A stretch of 64,000 bases of DNA from Fluviicoccus keumensis (GCF_004217445.1 NZ_SHKX01000001.1:21410-85409), one strand, 5' to 3'. Shown: positions 1-9,397, counted from the first letter of the stretch. Numbers and translations are program-made. Notes: generated by a model from the letters alone, not told the origin.

Positions 1-23
1 CTGCAACTGAGCGAGGAGGAGGC

Positions 24-902
24 GTGAAAACCGTTTCGCTCGTCCTGGGCAGCGGCGGTGCGCGCGGCCTGGCCCACATCGGCGTCATTCACTGGCTGGA
101 GCAGAACGGCTACGTTATCCGGTCCATTTCCGGCTGTTCCATCGGCGCGCTGGTCGGCGGCATCTACGCGGCGGGCAAGCTGGACGAGTTCGAGCAATGG
201 GTGCGCGCCATCACCCGCATGGACATCCTGTCGCTGATGGACATTTCCTGGAGCAAGAGCGGCTTGCTGAAAGGGGACAGGGTGATCAGCACACTGGCCG
301 GGCTGGTGGGGCATCAGCAGATCGAGGAACTGCCGATCCGCTTTACCGCCGTCGCCGCCGATGTGCAGCACGAGAAGGAAGTCTGGCTCAATTCCGGCAG
401 CCTGTTCGACGCCATCCGCGCCTCCATTTCGCTGCCCTTGCTGCTGACGCCGCATGCGGTCAACGGCGTGGTGCTGATTGACGGCGGGGTGCTGAACCCG
501 GTGCCGATCGCGCCGACCTTCAGCGATGACACCAGCCTGACCATCGCCGTCAATCTGGGCGGTCCGATGCAAGTGGTCGCGCTGCCTGAACCCAAGCCCG
601 CCCCGGCGGCGGCCCCGACCTCGGTCATCCATGACAAGATCGGCGGCTTCATCAAGCGCCTGCAACCCGAAAAAGTGAAAAGCCTGTCGCCGGACTGGGG
701 CATCTACGATGTCGCCAACCAGGCCTTCGACGCCATGCAGGGCACCATCGCCCGCCAGAAACTGGCGGCCTATCCGCCCGACGCCATCATTGAGATCGCA
801 CGCAATGCCTGTGGTACGCTGGAGTTTGATCGCGCGGCGGAGATGATTGCTCTTGGGTATCGGAAGGCGGAAGAGAGTCTGGGCAAGTCCGCCAAAAGCT
901 AG
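24..902 (+). CDS. Patatin-like phospholipase (RssA/YchK family)
   Basis: Predicted cytoplasmic serine lipid hydrolase of 292 residues. The family uses a Ser-Asp dyad. The sequence shows the oxyanion-hole motif GSGGARG (residues 9-15), the nucleophile elbow GCSIG with Ser39, and the DGG motif with Asp153. There is no signal peptide and no extra membrane or cyclic-nucleotide domain, which fits the small RssA-type patatins. A GGAGG ribosome site lies just before the ATG. It may be the last gene of a unit beginning outside the window. It converges with the copper-receptor gene, separated by a terminator. The natural substrate is unknown; phospholipid or lysophospholipid is inferred from the family. 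Confidence 0.9.
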   Translation: MKTVSLVLGSGGARGLAHIGVIHWLEQNGYVIRSISGCSIGALVGGIYAAGKLDEFEQWVRAITRMDILSLMDISWSKSGLLKGDRVISTLAGLVGHQQIEELPIRFTAVAADVQHEKEVWLNSGSLFDAIRASISLPLLLTPHAVNGVVLIDGGVLNPVPIAPTFSDDTSLTIAVNLGGPMQVVALPEPKPAPAAAPTSVIHDKIGGFIKRLQPEKVKSLSPDWGIYDVANQAFDAMQGTIARQKLAAYPPDAIIEIARNACGTLEFDRAAEMIALGYRKAEESLGKSAKS

Positions 903-909
903 CGGCGGT

Positions 910-948
910 AAAAAAGACCCGGACCGCAGGGGATGGCAACGGTCCGGG
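910..948 (-). terminator. Rho-independent terminator of the copper receptor gene
   Basis: A perfect 9-bp stem (918-926 with 940-948) is followed on the minus strand by a run of six T (910-915). It lies directly after the stop codon of the minus-strand TonB receptor gene. Confidence 0.8.
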
Positions 949-968
949 AAAGCCTTGATGCGGATGCT

Positions 969-2987
969 TCAGAAGCGTTGCGCCAGCTTCAGCCACAGCG
1001 TGCGGCCCGGTTCGTTGACGCGGGTGGTCTGCACATAGCCGGGAATCGTGCCGCCCGCGCGGCTGACCGCTTCGGCGTAAGTCACATCAAACAGGTTGTC
1101 CACCCCGGCGCTCAGCAGGCCGCCGGTCCACGGCTGCCAGCTGCTGTTCACCGAGAACACCACGAAGCCCGGTGTGGTCCCGATATCCTTGCCGACAATG
1201 TTGCCCTTGCCGATATCGACGCGGCTCTGGTCATCCACCGCCCGCAGCAGCGCGCCCAGCGACCAGGTCGCGGCGGCATAATTCAGTCCAATCCGCAGTT
1301 CCAGCGGCGACACCTGCGCCAGCGCCGTGCCGTCGGTGCGGTTGTCGCCCCGGGCATAGGCGAGGCTGGCGTCGGCCTTCCACGCGCCGAAACGCTGCGA
1401 ACCGCCCAGTTCCGCGCCCCAGGTGCGGGCGTCAATGTTGCGGGTAACGCCGGTGGCCTTCTGGTCCATGGTGCCGCTGCTGAAGTCCACCAGCAGGTAA
1501 TCGTTGATGCGGTTGGCGAACACGGCAGCGGACAGCTCGCGGTCGCCATTCTTGTAGATGGCGCCGGCATCCAGCTGCAGCGTCTGTTCCGGCGCGGCGC
1601 TGTCAAAGGCGCTGTCGCCGCTGACGCCGCGCTTGGCGATCAGTTCCCAGTAGTCGGGGAAGCGCTCGCTTTCGCTCAGCCCGGCAAAGACGGTGGTCGG
1701 GCTGTCCGCCAGCTCGCGCTCGTAGCGCAGGAAGCCGCTGGACAGGTTGTCGTCGCGGCTGTGTCCGGCGGTCGGGTTCATGTGCATGGCCATGCCGCCC
1801 ATCGTCATCACCATGATGCTCTGGCGCAGATCGGTGGCTTCCCACCGGTCGAAGCGCGCCCCGGTAATGACGCGCTGCCGCTCGCCGACCGCCTGTTCCA
1901 GTTCGGCGAACAGGCCCTGCTGGCTGAACGAGGCATCGTCGGCCCAGGCCTTGTAGACGCCGCTGGGCGGCGCGCTGCGCGAGCTGTGGTCGTTGTCCTG
2001 GGCGTCGATGCCCAGCGTCAGCTCCGTGGCGTCGCCCAAGGCCAACCGTCCCGATACCTTGCCGCCCTTCGTTTCCCGCTTCAGGTTGGCGTAGCCCATC
2101 ATGCCGGGGGTGCGCAGCGTCTGGTCATCCATGATGTGATCAACGCTGTTGGCAAAGAGATGCACCTCCAGCTGATCCAGCCGCCCCAGTTGCTTCCATT
2201 CGGCGCGCAGGTTGGCGCTGTCGCGCAGGAATTGCGTGCCGTCCATGGCGCGGTCGGCGTAGGCAGCTTCACCGTCGCTTTGCGCGGCGGCCAGTTCGAA
2301 GCGGGTATTGGCGTCCGGCGTCCAGCCCAGCGCGCCGTTGACGCTGTGGCGGCGGTATTCGGCGTGCACGGCGTTGCCGTCGCCGTCGCTGTAGTCATCG
2401 GACGCGGAATTGCTGCCGGTCAGCTGCACATAGCCCAGTCGGTTGCCGAAGGCGGCATCCACCAGTTCGTCATGGCGTCCGGCGCTGCCCGCCAGCAGGC
2501 TGGCGTAACCGCGAATACCGGATTCGGCAAACGGCGGCATCTTGCGCTCGAACAGCACCGTGGCGGCGGAGTTGCCGGGACCATGCTGCACGCTTTGCGG
2601 CCCCTTGATGACGGTGACGGCGTTGTAGATTTCCGGATAGATGTAGGCGGTGGGGGCGTCCATCCGGGCGTTGCAGCCGCCCAGGATGTTCTCGCCGTCG
2701 ACCAGGATGCCCAGCCGCGACCCGGCCAGGCCGCGGAAGGTGGCGTCGCCGTCGGTGCCGCCCTTGCGCACGACGTTGAAGCCGGGAATGGTCTTCAGCG
2801 CATCGGCGCCATCATGGGCGGGCAGCGGCTGGCGCGGGCTGCGCGGATCGGTTTCCACATGCAGCGGCTGTTCCATGGCGGTGGCGGTGACAACCACGGC
2901 GGGCAGGCGCAGTTCTTCATCAGCGTGGGCGGCCGCGCTCAGGACGGACAGGATGGCCAGCGGCAACAGTTTGGGACGTAAAGTCAT
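969..2987 (-). CDS. TonB-dependent copper receptor (OprC/NosA type)
   Basis: Outer-membrane TonB-dependent receptor of 672 residues. It has a signal peptide (cleavage probably after AAAHA), a plug with the CNARMDAPTAY stretch that is characteristic of the OprC/NosA copper receptors, and a C-terminal barrel ending in Phe. A Met-rich stretch (MVMTMGGMAMHM) lies in the middle of the barrel, probably in an extracellular loop, and could bind Cu(I). Known OprC binds copper through Met/Cys/His; involvement in copper uptake here is inferred from family and motif. It is monocistronic, with a terminator after it and about 215 bases of non-coding DNA before it. Confidence 0.9.
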   Translation of the reverse strand: MTLRPKLLPLAILSVLSAAAHADEELRLPAVVVTATAMEQPLHVETDPRSPRQPLPAHDGADALKTIPGFNVVRKGGTDGDATFRGLAGSRLGILVDGENILGGCNARMDAPTAYIYPEIYNAVTVIKGPQSVQHGPGNSAATVLFERKMPPFAESGIRGYASLLAGSAGRHDELVDAAFGNRLGYVQLTGSNSASDDYSDGDGNAVHAEYRRHSVNGALGWTPDANTRFELAAAQSDGEAAYADRAMDGTQFLRDSANLRAEWKQLGRLDQLEVHLFANSVDHIMDDQTLRTPGMMGYANLKRETKGGKVSGRLALGDATELTLGIDAQDNDHSSRSAPPSGVYKAWADDASFSQQGLFAELEQAVGERQRVITGARFDRWEATDLRQSIMVMTMGGMAMHMNPTAGHSRDDNLSSGFLRYERELADSPTTVFAGLSESERFPDYWELIAKRGVSGDSAFDSAAPEQTLQLDAGAIYKNGDRELSAAVFANRINDYLLVDFSSGTMDQKATGVTRNIDARTWGAELGGSQRFGAWKADASLAYARGDNRTDGTALAQVSPLELRIGLNYAAATWSLGALLRAVDDQSRVDIGKGNIVGKDIGTTPGFVVFSVNSSWQPWTGGLLSAGVDNLFDVTYAEAVSRAGGTIPGYVQTTRVNEPGRTLWLKLAQRF

Positions 2988-3204
2988 GGCGGAGTTCCGG
3001 AAGACAAGGGGGAAACGGGCGGGCAGGGCGGGCGCGTTCCGGGCGAAGGGAACGGCGGCGACTGCCGGATCATGTGGAAAATTATAGGGTTGCGCGCTGC
3101 GCGCCAGAATGCGGCATATTGTCGCAGCCGCGCCGCGCTTGAGGTCGCGGCAGGCCCTTGCTACTCTCGGAATACCCTCTGTCGGTCTTCATAAGGAAAA
3201 CAAC

Positions 3205-4617
3205 ATGGCCGCCTCAAAACGCCTCAACAGTCTCGACTGGTCGTTCCTGGCCGGAGAAACCCGCGAATCGATGATGCATGTCGGCGGCCTCATGACCTTT
3301 GTCCCGCCCGATGACGCCCCCGCCGATTTCCTGCGCCAGCTGATGGACGAAGTCCGCGCCGACACCAACGTGCAGTCGCCGTGGAACCTGAAGCTGCGTC
3401 ATCCCGACCTGCTGACCCACCCGCTGCAAAGCTGGGTGGAAGACCGCAACTTCGATGTCGAATACCACGTGCGCCGTTCCGCGCTGCCCACCCCCGGCGA
3501 CGAGCGCGAGTTGGGCATCCTGGTGTCGCGCCTGCACAGCCACAACCTCGATTTCCATCGTCCGCCCTGGGAAGTGCATTTCATCGAAGGGCTTGAAGGC
3601 GGACGCTTCGCCATCTACTTCAAGGTGCATCACGCGCTGGTGGACGGCTACACCGGCATCAAGATCCTGTCGCGCAGCATGTCGCACACGGCAGAAGCCC
3701 GCGACACGCCGCTGTTCTACCTGATTCCGCCGCCGCCGCGTCCGCCGCGCACCCGCAAGGAAGACCCGGCCCCGACGCTGGAAGCCTTGTGGCAGGGCGT
3801 GCAGGGCCAGCTGGATGTCTCGCGCAGCGCCGTCAACGCGCTGATGGCGGTGATCCGTTCCGCCCGCAAGCAGGACCACCAGCTGGTCGCGCCGATGCAG
3901 GCGCCGTTGTCGCCGCTGAACCAGAAGATCAGCCGCAACCGCCGTTTCGCCACGCAGCAGTTCCCGGTGGAGCGTCTGAAGCGGGTGGCGCGCGCGGGCG
4001 GCGGTACGCTCAACGACGTGGTGCTGGCCCTGTGCGCCGGTTCGCTGCGCCGCTTTCTGGACGAACAGGGCAGCCTGCCCGCCCAGCCGTTGACGGCCAT
4101 GCTGCCGGTGAACGTGCGGCCCAAGGATGATCCGGGCGGCGGCAATGCCGTCGGCGCGATCCTGGCCTCGCTGGCCACCGACGAGCCGGGCGCGGTGCAA
4201 CGCCTGCAGGCCATCATCGAATCCACCGGCCATGCCAAGGAACAGCTGCAGGGCATGTCGAAGAACGCGATCATGCAGTTCAGCCAGATGCTGATGGCCC
4301 CGATGCTGCTGTCGATGCTGCCCGGCGCGGCGGGGCGGGTGCGTCCGGCCTTCAACGTCGCCATCTCCAACGTGCCGGGGCCGGAAAACCCGTTGTATTT
4401 CCGGGGTTTCCGGCTGGATTCCTATTTTCCGCTGTCGATCCCGTTCAAGGGTTATGCGCTCAACATCACCGTGGTCAGCTACGCGCAGACGCTGAACTTC
4501 GGCTTCATCGGCTGCCGCGACGCCTTGCCGCACCTGCAACGGCTGGCGGTGTACAGTCGCGAGGCGCTGGAAGACCTGGAAGCGGCGTTGGGGCTGGAAC
4601 CGGCGGGCGAGGCTTGA
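3205..4617 (+). CDS. Wax ester synthase / acyl-CoA:diacylglycerol acyltransferase (WS/DGAT)
   Basis: Bifunctional acyltransferase of about 470 residues that esterifies long-chain alcohols or diacylglycerol with acyl-CoA for storage lipid. It carries the active-site motif HHALVDG (about residues 142-148) and the C-terminal NVPGPENPLYF motif typical of the family. The frame is open upstream to 3109, but ATG 3205 follows a good AAGGAAAA ribosome site and starts with the family N-terminus MAASKRLNSLDWSFL, so it was chosen. Nothing next to it is an obvious lipid-storage partner. Confidence 0.9.
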   Translation: MAASKRLNSLDWSFLAGETRESMMHVGGLMTFVPPDDAPADFLRQLMDEVRADTNVQSPWNLKLRHPDLLTHPLQSWVEDRNFDVEYHVRRSALPTPGDERELGILVSRLHSHNLDFHRPPWEVHFIEGLEGGRFAIYFKVHHALVDGYTGIKILSRSMSHTAEARDTPLFYLIPPPPRPPRTRKEDPAPTLEALWQGVQGQLDVSRSAVNALMAVIRSARKQDHQLVAPMQAPLSPLNQKISRNRRFATQQFPVERLKRVARAGGGTLNDVVLALCAGSLRRFLDEQGSLPAQPLTAMLPVNVRPKDDPGGGNAVGAILASLATDEPGAVQRLQAIIESTGHAKEQLQGMSKNAIMQFSQMLMAPMLLSMLPGAAGRVRPAFNVAISNVPGPENPLYFRGFRLDSYFPLSIPFKGYALNITVVSYAQTLNFGFIGCRDALPHLQRLAVYSREALEDLEAALGLEPAGEA

Positions 4618-4681
4618 CGCTGACCGCCTTCCCCGTGTCCAATGCGCCCCTTTCCAAAACAACAGGGACAGGGGCACCGTG

Positions 4682-5386
4682 ATGAAGGCAGTCTGGATCG
4701 GGATGATGGCGGTATTGGCGTCGATGGCGCAGGCGGATGAAGGCCGGTTCTATCTGGGCGGCGGACTGGGCATGGCCTATGTCAAGCAAAGCGGCCCGGA
4801 TGAGTCACTGACCGGCATTGCGAAGGCCTACGGTTCGCGCGTCATGACCACGCACATCACCGAATACCGCTTTGACTCGTCTACCGAAACCGCCTGGCGG
4901 CTGAGCGGCGGCATGCGCTTGTCCGGCCCGTTTTCGCTGGAACTGGCCCTGTTCGATCTCGGTAACGCCAGCGCCGAGGAATATCAGCACATGGAATTCA
5001 CCGATGGCTCCTTTGTGGATACGACCCGGCCGGTCAACATCCATAATCGTGGTGCGTCACTGGGCGTGGTGTTGGACAAGCCGCTGCATGCCGGTGTCCG
5101 CCTGCTGGGCGGACTGGCGCTGGCCCGCACCTCCCAGACGCGGGATTATCCGCAGCCGGTGACATCCATCAGCGTCATTACCAATGACACGGGCAGCGTT
5201 ACCGGCTTTGTCCAGTATCAGGCGCATCAGACCGAAACGGAAACTTCCACCGACCTGAGCGCTACCGCCGGAGTCGCGTGGCTGCTGTCGCCGCGCTGGG
5301 AGTCGCGATTCATGGTCAGCGGCCAGGCGGTGGGTGAGGGTCGGGTGCTCGACGCCCAGCTGGGGCTGTTCTATCGCCTGCCCTGA
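4682..5386 (+). CDS. Small outer-membrane beta-barrel protein
   Basis: Hypothetical protein of about 234 residues with a clear Sec signal peptide (MKAVWIGMMAVLASMAQA) and alternating aromatic/glycine strands such as FYLGGGLGMAYV. It ends LGLFYRLP and resembles OmpA/OprF-like 8-stranded barrels. A GTG at 4679 directly before the ATG could also start it. No ligand can be inferred. It follows the WS/DGAT gene by about 60 bases and may be cotranscribed with it. Confidence 0.65.
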   Translation: MKAVWIGMMAVLASMAQADEGRFYLGGGLGMAYVKQSGPDESLTGIAKAYGSRVMTTHITEYRFDSSTETAWRLSGGMRLSGPFSLELALFDLGNASAEEYQHMEFTDGSFVDTTRPVNIHNRGASLGVVLDKPLHAGVRLLGGLALARTSQTRDYPQPVTSISVITNDTGSVTGFVQYQAHQTETETSTDLSATAGVAWLLSPRWESRFMVSGQAVGEGRVLDAQLGLFYRLP

Positions 5387-5395
5387 ACCGGCGGC

Positions 5396-5420
5396 CGGAA
5401 GCGGCAAATGGCCGCTTCCC
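5396..5420. repeat. Hairpin between barrel protein and nitronate monooxygenase genes
   Basis: GGAAGCGG and CCGCTTCC arms form a strong stem-loop directly after the stop of the barrel protein. There is no T tract, so it is a weak terminator or mRNA-end structure at most. Confidence 0.4.
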
Positions 5421-5486
5421 CACTTCCCAACCAAGCATCCGCTCTGCTACACATAGCGCCTGAGCAATCCGCAGGCGCTGTCATCC

Positions 5487-6524
5487 ATGAAAACCCGCAT
5501 CACCGAACTGTTGGGCATCCGCTATCCCGTCCTGTTGCCCGGCATGAGCTGGATTTCCACCCCGGAACTGGTGGCGGCCGTCTGCAATGCGGGCGGATTG
5601 GGCATCCTCGCCCTCGGTCCGTTGAATCCCGAGCAGACGCGCGCCTCCATCCGCCGCGTGCGTGAACTGACGGACAAGCCCTTCGGCGTCAATTGCGCGC
5701 TGATCATGCCCGGCGCCAAGGAAAACGCGCAGGTGGCGCTGGATGAGCAGGTGCCGGTGATCAATTTCTCGCTGGGCAAGGGCGACTGGCTGATTGAAGG
5801 CTGTCATGCCTACGGCGGCAAGGCCATCGCGACGGTGACGACGGCGAAGCATGCGCTGGCGGCGGAAGCGCAGGGCGTGGACGCCCTGCTGGTGACCGGC
5901 CACGAAGCGGCGGCGCATGGCGGCGAGGTCACCTCGCTGGTGCTGGTGCCCGCTATTGCCGATGCGGTGAAGATTCCGGTGATCGGCTGCGGCGGCTTTG
6001 CCGATCAGCGCGGCCTGCTGGCGGCGCTGGCGCTGGGCGCGGAGGGCGTGGCGATGGGCTCGCGTTTCGCCACCTGCGCCGAAAGCCCGGTGCATGCCCG
6101 CACCAAGCAGGCCGTGGTCGAGAAGGACCAGCACGACACCGTCTATTCCGCCAACTTTGACGGCTTGCCCGCGCGCTACATGAAAACCCCCACCGCCGAC
6201 CGCCTGACGCGCAAGCCGATGGGCTTCATTCCCGCCGCCTGGCATGCCCTGCTGGCCGCCCGCGCCCTGGCGGTGCCGGTGTGGAAGGTGTTGGCGGGAC
6301 TGCTGGTGGAGCCGGGCAAGATTCGGCTGCTGGCGCTGTTCGGAGCCGCCACCCCGCGCCTGAAGGCCGCCACCGAGCAGGGCGACCTGGAAACCGGCAT
6401 GCAGTTCATCGGCCAGTCGCAGGGATTGATCCGCGACGTGGTGAGCGCGGAAGTGGTGATGCAGCGGGTAGTGGGGGAGATCGGGATCGGCTGGAACGCG
6501 GTTCAGGCCAAGATCACCGCGTAG
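5487..6524 (+). CDS. Nitronate monooxygenase (NPD/2-nitropropane dioxygenase family)
   Basis: FMN-dependent TIM-barrel enzyme of 345 residues that oxidises alkyl nitronates. The sequence has the N-terminal GIRYPVLLPGMSW start, the HEAAAHGGE segment with the family His, and the FMN-phosphate-binding region GCGGFADQRGLLAALALGAEGVAMGS. Length and order fit class I-like NMOs and enoyl-reductase relatives (FabK/TIGR03151), which cannot be fully excluded. It is a single gene followed by a repeat-rich spacer. Confidence 0.85.
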   Translation: MKTRITELLGIRYPVLLPGMSWISTPELVAAVCNAGGLGILALGPLNPEQTRASIRRVRELTDKPFGVNCALIMPGAKENAQVALDEQVPVINFSLGKGDWLIEGCHAYGGKAIATVTTAKHALAAEAQGVDALLVTGHEAAAHGGEVTSLVLVPAIADAVKIPVIGCGGFADQRGLLAALALGAEGVAMGSRFATCAESPVHARTKQAVVEKDQHDTVYSANFDGLPARYMKTPTADRLTRKPMGFIPAAWHALLAARALAVPVWKVLAGLLVEPGKIRLLALFGAATPRLKAATEQGDLETGMQFIGQSQGLIRDVVSAEVVMQRVVGEIGIGWNAVQAKITA

Positions 6525-6529
6525 GTTTT

Positions 6530-6667
6530 CCCTCTCCCAAGGTCTGGGAGAGGGTGGCGCGTAGCGCCGGGAGAGGGTTCGGTGGTGGTGGCTTGAAGAG
6601 TCTTGCCCGGGCGACTGGCCGTCCCCCCCCCCCTCTCCCTGGCCCTCTCCCCCTGAGGGAGAGGGGA
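6530..6667. repeat. REP-like inverted repeats and poly-C tract between convergent genes
   Basis: Two palindromic units based on CCCTCTCCC/GGGAGAGGG occur here: one hairpin at 6530-6555, a further GGGAGAGGG copy near 6570, and a second hairpin at 6644-6666. A run of 11 C lies at 6623-6633. Such CCCTCTCC elements are common dispersed intergenic repeats in proteobacterial genomes. The hairpins may also terminate the convergent nitronate monooxygenase and lnt transcripts. Confidence 0.7.
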
Positions 6668-8179
6668 TTAAGTCTTCTTCCCCCGCCATACCCCCAGCCC
6701 CAGCATCAACCCGCACAACATCATCACCGGCGCATAGCCGAAGCGCAGGTACGGGGTTTGTCCGGTGGTCATGAACACCTGGCCGCGCAGCACCGTGCGC
6801 TTGAACTGCGGCGCATGTTTCACGATGCGGCCGTGCTCATCAATAATGGCCGAGATGCCGTTGTTGGTGCCGCGCACGAACCACTTGCCGTTTTCCAGCG
6901 AACGCATCCGCACCATCTGCAAATGCTGGTCGGGGCCGATGGAGTGGCCGAACCAGCCGTCATTGCTGATGGTGATCAGGAAGTCGGCATTGACCGCATT
7001 GCGGCGGGTCAGCTCCGGGTAAGCCACTTCGTAGCAGATGGCCGCGCCGGCGCGGTAGTCGCGCACCAGCAGCGGCGTCTGGCCCGGCTCGCCGGCGCTG
7101 AAGCTGGACATGTCGCGGCTGAAGAAGGGGATGCTGCCGCGCAGCAGGCTTTCAAAGGGAATGTATTCGCCGAACGGCACCAGCCGTTGCTTGAAGTACA
7201 GGCCGTAACCCTGGCCGATGGCGGCGATGCTGTTGTAGAACGGCGGAATGCCTTGCTTGTCCAGCTTGCGCAGGTCGGCGAAGGGAATGCCGGTCACCAG
7301 CGTGCTGTGCGCGGTCAGGGCGTTGTTTTCCATTTCCACCAGAAACTCGGAAGCCTCGTACTGGAACATGGGAATGGCGGCTTCCGGCCAGATCACCATG
7401 TCCTGACCCCACTCGTTCTTCGACCACTGGCGATAGATATCCAGTGTCTTGTCACGCCACTCCAGCTGCCATTTCACGTCCTGCGGAATATTGCCCTGCA
7501 CGATGCTCAGGCTCAGCTTCTGTGCCGGATCGACCTTGCTCCAGGCATGCAGGCCCAAGGCCGCGCCGCCGCCCCAGATCAACACCATGACCAGCCCGGC
7601 GGGCCAGCAGCGCCGCCCCCCCTTCAGCAGCGCCGCCGCCATCTGCGCGCTCACCACCGCCAGCAAACCGACCCCGAACACGCCCAGCACCGGCGCGTAA
7701 TGTTCCAGCGGCGTATCCAGGAAGGCATAGCCGGTAAACAGCCAGGGAAAACCGGTGAACAGCCAGCTGCGCATCCATTCGAAGGCGATGAACAACGGCG
7801 CAAAGGTCAGCAGCGCAGCGCGGTCCAGCCGGAAACGCCGGTACAGGAAAGCCATCAGCGCCGTCAGCGAGCCCATGATGACCGCGACCAGCCCGACCAT
7901 GATGACGGACAGCCACGCCGGGGTATGACCGAAATCGTGGATCGAGATATACAGCCACCATACGCCCGCACCCCACAGGCCGATGCCGTACATCCAGCCG
8001 ATGCGGGCGGCGCGGCCGGGACGTTGCCCGTGCAGCAGCTCCGCCAGCAGCGCCGGCGCCAGCAGCGCCAGCCCCCAGACATTGAACGGCGCCAGCGCCA
8101 GGACGAACAGGGCTCCGGCCAGCAAGGCCAGCACCGGCGCGGCCCAGGGGCCGCGCAGGGTTTCAAGCAGCTTATTCAT
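6668..8179 (-). CDS. lnt: Apolipoprotein N-acyltransferase
   Basis: Inner-membrane enzyme of 503 residues that adds the third acyl chain to lipoproteins. About the first 200 residues form several membrane helices, and the rest is a nitrilase-type domain. The Glu-Lys-Cys triad segments are visible: WPEAAIP (Glu), the YFKQRLVPFGEYIP stretch (Lys) and AAICYEVAYP (Cys). Its start overlaps the corC stop by 8 bases, so the two are translationally coupled in the conserved phoL-ybeY-corC-lnt cluster. Confidence 0.95.
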   Translation of the reverse strand: MNKLLETLRGPWAAPVLALLAGALFVLALAPFNVWGLALLAPALLAELLHGQRPGRAARIGWMYGIGLWGAGVWWLYISIHDFGHTPAWLSVIMVGLVAVIMGSLTALMAFLYRRFRLDRAALLTFAPLFIAFEWMRSWLFTGFPWLFTGYAFLDTPLEHYAPVLGVFGVGLLAVVSAQMAAALLKGGRRCWPAGLVMVLIWGGGAALGLHAWSKVDPAQKLSLSIVQGNIPQDVKWQLEWRDKTLDIYRQWSKNEWGQDMVIWPEAAIPMFQYEASEFLVEMENNALTAHSTLVTGIPFADLRKLDKQGIPPFYNSIAAIGQGYGLYFKQRLVPFGEYIPFESLLRGSIPFFSRDMSSFSAGEPGQTPLLVRDYRAGAAICYEVAYPELTRRNAVNADFLITISNDGWFGHSIGPDQHLQMVRMRSLENGKWFVRGTNNGISAIIDEHGRIVKHAPQFKRTVLRGQVFMTTGQTPYLRFGYAPVMMLCGLMLGLGVWRGKKT

Positions 8180-9020
8180 GCGGAAGTTTTTCGACCTTGA
8201 GCACTCGGATCATGCGGGCGTCGGCGGCCAGCACGGTAAAGCGGTAGGGGGGAATGTCGATGGATTCGTTGATGTTCGGCAGCCGTTCGAACTCGCTCAG
8301 CACAATGCCGCCGACGGTATCGAAATCCTCGTTGCTGTAACGGGTGGCGAACTGCTCGTTGAACTCGGGGATGGGCGTGATCGCCTGCACCACCCAGCTG
8401 CCGTCTTCCTGCTCGCTGATCCAGTGCGAGTCCTCGTCGGCATCGTCATGTTCATCGTGGATGTCGCCGACAATCTGCTCCAGCGCGTCTTCCAGCGTCA
8501 CCAGCCCGGCCACGCCGCCGTACTCGTCCACCACAATGGCCAGATGGCTCTGCTTGTCGCGGAACTCGCTGAGCAGCTTGTCGATGTGGGCGGTTTCGGG
8601 GATGCAAAAGGCAGGGCGCAGATAGTCTTTCAGGCTGAAGCGTTCATTGTTGCGGCCGATCATGCGCAGCAGGTCTTTCGCCAGAAGGATGCCCACCACC
8701 TCGTCCGAATTGTCCTCGGCCAGCACCGGAAAGCGCGAGTGCGCCGACTCGATCAGCACCGGCAGGAAGTCCTTGGGTTCGTCGTCATCGCGGATACAGA
8801 TCATCTGCGCGCGCGGCACCATGATTTCCCGAACCTGCATGTCGGCCACGCGCAGGGTGGCTTCAATGATCCGTTCCGCCTCGGCGTCCAGCACCCCGCG
8901 CTTGCCCGCGCTGCGGATGATTTCACGCAGTTCCTGCCGGTCTTGCGGTTCGTTGCTCAGCAGGCCGGTCAGGCGGTCCAGCCAGGATTTGTTCGCTTCG
9001 TTGCCTCGGTCATCACTCAT
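8172..9020 (-). CDS. corC: CorC/HlyC-family CBS-domain protein (Mg/Co efflux-associated)
   Basis: 282-residue cytoplasmic protein with a CBS pair (MVPRAQMICIRDDD through LVTLEDALEQIVGDI) and a C-terminal CorC_HlyC domain. It lacks the DUF21 membrane domain of the larger CNNM/CorB proteins. The family is linked to magnesium and cobalt resistance and, in this conserved cluster, to cell-envelope/ribosome-maturation genes. It directly precedes lnt. Confidence 0.92.
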   Translation of the reverse strand: MSDDRGNEANKSWLDRLTGLLSNEPQDRQELREIIRSAGKRGVLDAEAERIIEATLRVADMQVREIMVPRAQMICIRDDDEPKDFLPVLIESAHSRFPVLAEDNSDEVVGILLAKDLLRMIGRNNERFSLKDYLRPAFCIPETAHIDKLLSEFRDKQSHLAIVVDEYGGVAGLVTLEDALEQIVGDIHDEHDDADEDSHWISEQEDGSWVVQAITPIPEFNEQFATRYSNEDFDTVGGIVLSEFERLPNINESIDIPPYRFTVLAADARMIRVLKVEKLPHE

Positions 9021-9148
9021 GGTGCGGTGCGGGTTGTGGTCGGGACGGGAATTGTGACGGCAGCGGGGGGGAATTGCCAGTATTTTGGGCCTTTGCCGGG
9101 CTTCTGCTATGCTGCCGGAACGCCCTTTTCCGATGACCGGAGGCCATG

Positions 9149-9397
9149 ATGCGCCGTGAACTCTGCCTGCTGCTGCTTGCCGCCGCCCTGAGCGCTTGCG
9201 GCAAGGAACCGCCGCCTCCCGCCCCGAAAGTAGAAACCCCGCCGCCCGCCGCCGATACCGGCCGTGCGGAAACCCGCGCCCTCAACAATCTGGATGGCGT
9301 CGGCTATAACGGTGAAGCCATCCGCAACAAGGTGGATGGCGCCATGAACGCCACCGATGACTACAACAAGCACATGCAGGAACAGGCGGACCAGTAA
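9149..9397 (+). CDS. Small predicted lipoprotein
   Basis: About 82 residues with a lipoprotein signal peptide and lipobox LSAC-G (MRRELCLLLLAAALSAC), a Pro-rich linker and a short polar tail containing AIRNKVDGAMNATDDY. A CGGAGG ribosome site fits the ATG at 9149 better than the one at 9146. It sits on the opposite strand between ybeY and corC, splitting the usual cluster, and converges with ybeY with only 3 bases between them. Function unknown. Confidence 0.75.
   Translation: MRRELCLLLLAAALSACGKEPPPPAPKVETPPPAADTGRAETRALNNLDGVGYNGEAIRNKVDGAMNATDDYNKHMQEQADQ

Noticed and set aside
933..2981. 682-codon plus-strand open frame opposite the copper receptor
   Set aside because: Composition is Ala/Gly/Arg/His-rich with no domain; it is a high-GC shadow of the receptor gene.
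3214..4677. 487-codon minus-strand frame opposite the WS/DGAT gene
   Set aside because: Shadow frame; no ribosome site and no family motif.
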